Source of the DNA: Planctomycetota bacterium
Lineage (GTDB): Bacteria > Planctomycetota > UBA1135 > GCA-002686595
Direction: 5' to 3'
Length of the DNA: 64,000 nt
Assembly (NCBI GenBank): GCA_029259635.1
Contig: JAJDEU010000043.1
Span: 124,001-188,000 of the forward strand
In this document: one piece after another, positions 61,159 through 64,000 of the stretch
How positions within the stretch are numbered: position 1 is the first letter of the stretch
How the letters are laid out: each line of letters opens with the position of its first letter
Translations under genes and position numbers: made by a program
Notes under the pieces: model-generated
Databases searched by the model: none
What the model saw: the letters and a program-made list of their open reading frames with translations, nothing else
Told to the model about the DNA's origin: nothing

Positions 61159-62716
61159 AGAAGTTCACCGCTAAGAAGTTCGTTCGCGCAATCGACCCGA
61201 CCCCATTGGGATCGAAGACCCATGCCTGAGCAGTGATCGAAATTCCGACCATCGACTGATCCACCGGCATGGAGTAGACGGTCGAGCCAACGCCGGCGAC
61301 TCCTAGGGCGCCCGAAAGCGTTTGCGTCTTTGTCCTGAAGCCACCCGGCAAGGGAGAGAGCGGAATGAAGACCTTGGGTTTGAACGGGAATCGCGCAGAA
61401 CTGCTTGACGGAAAACTGAGGCTGAGAACAGAAGTGCTTCCTCCCAACGCGCCCGTAACCTCTAGCCCGTAGGCCGAGTTTCCGGCGCGAGGCGCTCCGC
61501 CAATCGGCGTCAGTCCAGGAACGATTCCGCCCGTGCCCGGCGAGCCTGTTCCCGACGAGATGCCCAAGGGGCACGAAGGTAGGCTGGCGTCGAGCGGAGT
61601 GTTGCCCACCACGGATACCGCTGGAATCGACTGACGACCGAGGGGCAAGCTGAACCCCGGGGGATCGAACTCCACGTCCAATATTCCGGCGGGAACGACA
61701 ACCGAATACGCGCCTATAGCGTCCGAACTATCGGCGCAAAGATGAACCGGCGCTCCTCCGGGACGATCGACATCGACATCTGCCCCGGCCACGGGCGAGC
61801 CGTCGAAAGCCCGAACGACACCGGAGAGTAAGAAGCCCGCTTCCATCTGAAGCAAGCCCAAGCTGACATCGGCAGTAACGGAAATATCGTTGATCACCTG
61901 TCCCACCAGCTGCTCGCCGTTGACCGGACAGAGCGCCGCGCGGAAGTGGCCGGCGGGTACGACGATGGAGAAGGCACCGTTCACGTCGGTATTGTCGTCT
62001 GGCGTATACAGCTCGACTCCTGAGCCCGCCATCGAGATATCGAAGTCGGCATCCTCGAACGGAATCATTCCCGGTCCCACCACGATCCCCGAAATTCGAA
62101 ACCCCGGCTTTAGGCTCACCGTACCGACAGACAGGGCCTCCGTCGGTTGCAGCAGGAAGGCTGTGGGAGCCAGAGTTTGCCCGAGCACTCCGGAGGGATT
62201 GAGGCGCAGCTCAATGGCCGATGCCGGCGCGGCGATGGTGAACTCGCCAAAGGCATTGCTCAGGTCGCCTGGCAAGATCAGGTTATCGCCAGTCGTCAGA
62301 TCGATCACATCTAGATTAACGCCCGCGAGAGGAAAGCCAGCGGGGTCTCGAATCAAGCCCGAGATCAAGACGCCAGGAGGCAACGTGATCGTGCCCATGT
62401 TCTTCGTGCCGACGATGATTACATCCTCTACTTCGGTGACGAGGTGAGAGCTCAGCGGCGGAATCGGCGGCGTAAAACTCACCCGGTAGAGGCCTGCGGG
62501 AACGGTCGTGACAAAGTTCCCGAGGGCATCTGTGCCATCGTTGAAGATCGGCGGCGTGCCCCCGCTTCCGAGGTTCTTTACGTCGATGTCGACGCCGGGC
62601 ACCCCCACTCCGAAGGAGTCCACGACGCGTCCCGTAATGAAGTCGGCTTGCGCCGGAAGGGAAAACAGAGCGAGGGTGAGAAGGGAGAGTAATGGGTGTG
62701 GAGTCCTGAAGTTCAC
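61151..62716 (-). CDS. Secreted carboxypeptidase-regulatory-like repeat protein
   Basis: A GTG at 62716 begins a signal peptide (VNFRTPHPLLSLLTLALFSL...AQA), giving 521 residues; the frame continues upstream to 62836 without a better start. The mature part has four to five Ig-like repeats of the carboxypeptidase-regulatory type, each with G-x-V-x-x-x-x-G-x-P-V-x-G-A-x-V-x-V (GRVVDSFGVGVPGVDIDV; GVVRAFDGSPVAGADVDVD) and ending in an AGxYRVxFxPP strand. A Gly/Pro-rich linker (SSGTGSPGTGG) leads to a final beta domain of about 130 residues, seen in many large secreted proteins of uncultured bacteria. It is probably a cell-surface adhesive or structural protein, co-transcribed with the beta-helix protein. 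Confidence 0.8.
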   Translation of the reverse strand: MNFRTPHPLLSLLTLALFSLPAQADFITGRVVDSFGVGVPGVDIDVKNLGSGGTPPIFNDGTDALGNFVTTVPAGLYRVSFTPPIPPLSSHLVTEVEDVIIVGTKNMGTITLPPGVLISGLIRDPAGFPLAGVNLDVIDLTTGDNLILPGDLSNAFGEFTIAAPASAIELRLNPSGVLGQTLAPTAFLLQPTEALSVGTVSLKPGFRISGIVVGPGMIPFEDADFDISMAGSGVELYTPDDNTDVNGAFSIVVPAGHFRAALCPVNGEQLVGQVINDISVTADVSLGLLQMEAGFLLSGVVRAFDGSPVAGADVDVDRPGGAPVHLCADSSDAIGAYSVVVPAGILDVEFDPPGFSLPLGRQSIPAVSVVGNTPLDASLPSCPLGISSGTGSPGTGGIVPGLTPIGGAPRAGNSAYGLEVTGALGGSTSVLSLSFPSSSSARFPFKPKVFIPLSPLPGGFRTKTQTLSGALGVAGVGSTVYSMPVDQSMVGISITAQAWVFDPNGVGSIARTNFLAVNFCE

Positions 62717-63041
62717 GGGAATGCCTCGGCTAGAAAGGTGGAGTGCCCTTCGCTCGTCCTGGAAGCGAGCGTCGCACGGAAGCGAATCGCTCTTCGTCGA
62801 ACTAGCGGAGAGTTGGAGAGGCAAGTCCCGGCGCAAACGAGGTGCCGCGCGTTATTTGTTCTGAGGCGGGGCTCCGATGGGCTACTCCGTCCACGATTTG
62901 GAATCGATCCGAACCTTGGACGCCAATCACGCCCCAAATCGGCCTAGGCGTGGCTAGGACCGCGGCACTCCGCTTGCCTTACAGGCCAGCATGGATATCG
63001 GAATCTTTGAAGACGACCGGATGGGTTGCACGAGTGCCCCC
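62717..63041. promoter_or_regulatory. Divergent non-coding region
   Basis: These 325 bases separate the divergent repeat-protein and glycosyltransferase genes and should hold both promoters. The only structure seen is a short dyad CCTAG-GCGTGG-CTAGG at 62943-62958. No gene or clear promoter motif was recognised. If the glycosyltransferase starts at 62991 the gap is shorter. Confidence 0.3.
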
Positions 63042-64000
63042 ATGCGAGTCTTGCTCTACAGCCATGATTCGTTCGGGCTCGGCCACCTGCGCCGCAACCT
63101 CAACATCGCCCAAGCTCTGACGAGTGGCAACGAACACGCGGAGGTCATCATCGTCACCGGCTCGCCCTGCGCGACCCACTTTCCCATGCCGCCGCGCGTG
63201 GATGTGGTCAAGCTCCCGGCGGTCACGAAGAATGCAGAGGGTCGCTACGTGCCGCGCAGCCTGGGCGGCGAGCTGGACTTTTCAATCGAGCTTCGGCGTG
63301 CGCTGCTCATGCAGCTATTCGAGAGCTTTGCTCCCGACCTCCTGATCGTCGATCATCAGCTGCTCGGTCTGCGCGGCGAACTGATTCCCGTCCTGAGAGA
63401 AGCCAAGCAGCGCGGTACCCGAACCATCCTCGGCATTCGCGACGTCATCGACTCCCCGGAGGTTGTCGCCCGCGAGTGGGGATCCAAGAGCGCGCGCTGG
63501 GCGCTTGGTGAGGTCTACGACCGGGTCTGCGTCTATGGGACCTCGCGCGTCTTCGACACGCGCGCCGAGTATCCCGTCCCGCCCGAGCTCGCACAACGTC
63601 TGGAGTTCACCGGCTACCTCTCGCCCAAACTCGCCGAGTCCGCGCCCCACTCCGTTCCCAACTTGAAGCCGGAGGTACTCGTGACAATGGGAGGCGGCGA
63701 GGACGGTGAAGAGCGCGTGCTCACCTACCTCGATGCGCTCGAGCTGGGGCCCACGACTTGGGACAGCACGCTGGTCCTCGGCCCGCTCATGCCCTCGCGT
63801 GCCGTTCGGCGAATCAAACGCCGCGCACGCATCTTGGGTGGCGTAACGGTACATCGCTTTCACGCCGACCTTCCGAAACTACTCTCCAACTCGTCGTTGG
63901 TTGTCGCCATGGCAGGCTACAACACATCAACGGAGATCTTGCGAAGCGGAAGGCCGGCGGTCTTTCTACCGAGAACCTTCCCGCGCGCTGAACAGCACAT
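63042..64000 (+). CDS. MurG-like (GT28-type) glycosyltransferase, 3' end outside window
   Basis: The frame is open to the right edge, giving about 319 residues. It begins MRVLLYSHDSFGLGHLRRNL, the usual N terminus of a GT-B glycosyltransferase group related to MurG and UDP-glycosyltransferases, with the glycine-rich GLGHLRR loop that contacts the nucleotide-sugar phosphates. A second nucleotide-binding segment (VLVTMGGGEDGEE) and the C-terminal MAGYNTSTEILRSGRPAVFLPR motif are also present. In-frame ATGs at 62991 and 63021 could be earlier starts. The sugar and acceptor are unknown. Confidence 0.85.
   Translation, partial: MRVLLYSHDSFGLGHLRRNLNIAQALTSGNEHAEVIIVTGSPCATHFPMPPRVDVVKLPAVTKNAEGRYVPRSLGGELDFSIELRRALLMQLFESFAPDLLIVDHQLLGLRGELIPVLREAKQRGTRTILGIRDVIDSPEVVAREWGSKSARWALGEVYDRVCVYGTSRVFDTRAEYPVPPELAQRLEFTGYLSPKLAESAPHSVPNLKPEVLVTMGGGEDGEERVLTYLDALELGPTTWDSTLVLGPLMPSRAVRRIKRRARILGGVTVHRFHADLPKLLSNSSLVVAMAGYNTSTEILRSGRPAVFLPRTFPRAEQH

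Overview
The window is GC-rich, densely coded chromosomal DNA from a Gram-negative-type respiratory bacterium. Several traits would fit an uncultured Planctomycetota or Myxococcota/delta-proteobacterial lineage: a BlaI/M56 pair, large secreted repeat proteins with a Gly/Pro-rich C-terminal region, a kinase-TPR-GAF-sigma54 fusion, and many lipoproteins. No rRNA or marker gene is present, so the phylum is an inference. No CRISPR array, tRNA, rRNA, insertion sequence or phage gene was recognised.

Left end (1-8.9 kb, minus strand): a membrane-bound nitrate reductase locus in the order narK, narC (diheme cytochrome c), narG, narH, narJ and the start of narI. NarK is fused to a C-terminal DoxX-like membrane domain. 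Near-identical GCATA/TATGC palindromes lie upstream of both narK and narC and probably bind one regulator. A divergent nitronate monooxygenase-like gene follows.

10.4-14.8 kb: a secreted acidic protein, then a TlpA/thioredoxin-like protein whose active site reads W-TGA-G-P-C in frame. A hairpin resembling a bacterial SECIS element follows the TGA, so this is a strong selenoprotein candidate. A perfect 58-bp-armed inverted repeat separates it from a convergent lipoprotein gene.

14.9-26.6 kb: two B12-dependent-type radical SAM genes. The first is in an operon with a sulfotransferase-like gene and a class IV aminotransferase. The second is followed by a 52-residue peptide gene (possible RiPP precursor), a lipoprotein, a five-heme cytochrome c and a VWA protein. 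Between them lies a BlaI/BlaR1-type pair with visible TACA-N2-TGTA operators; its M56 protein ends in an ExbD-like segment.

26.9-40.6 kb: a complete nuoA-N operon for proton-pumping NADH:quinone oxidoreductase, with most genes overlapping or within a few bases. It would feed quinol to the nitrate reductase and to other terminal oxidases.

40.6-50 kb: an arylsulfotransferase-like lipoprotein, a MamK-like bacterial actin with a coiled-coil partner, a glyoxalase-family protein, an MscS channel, another coiled-coil protein, a sulfatase-fold enzyme and a GT39-like glycosyltransferase.

50-64 kb: an orphan oligopeptide-binding protein translationally coupled to a giant Ser/Thr-kinase/TPR/GAF/sigma54-activator protein. 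The latter faces a secreted propeller-like protein across a short region with two interleaved sigma54-type promoter motifs. Two large secreted proteins (beta-helix; carboxypeptidase-regulatory-like repeats) and a truncated MurG-like glycosyltransferase finish the window.
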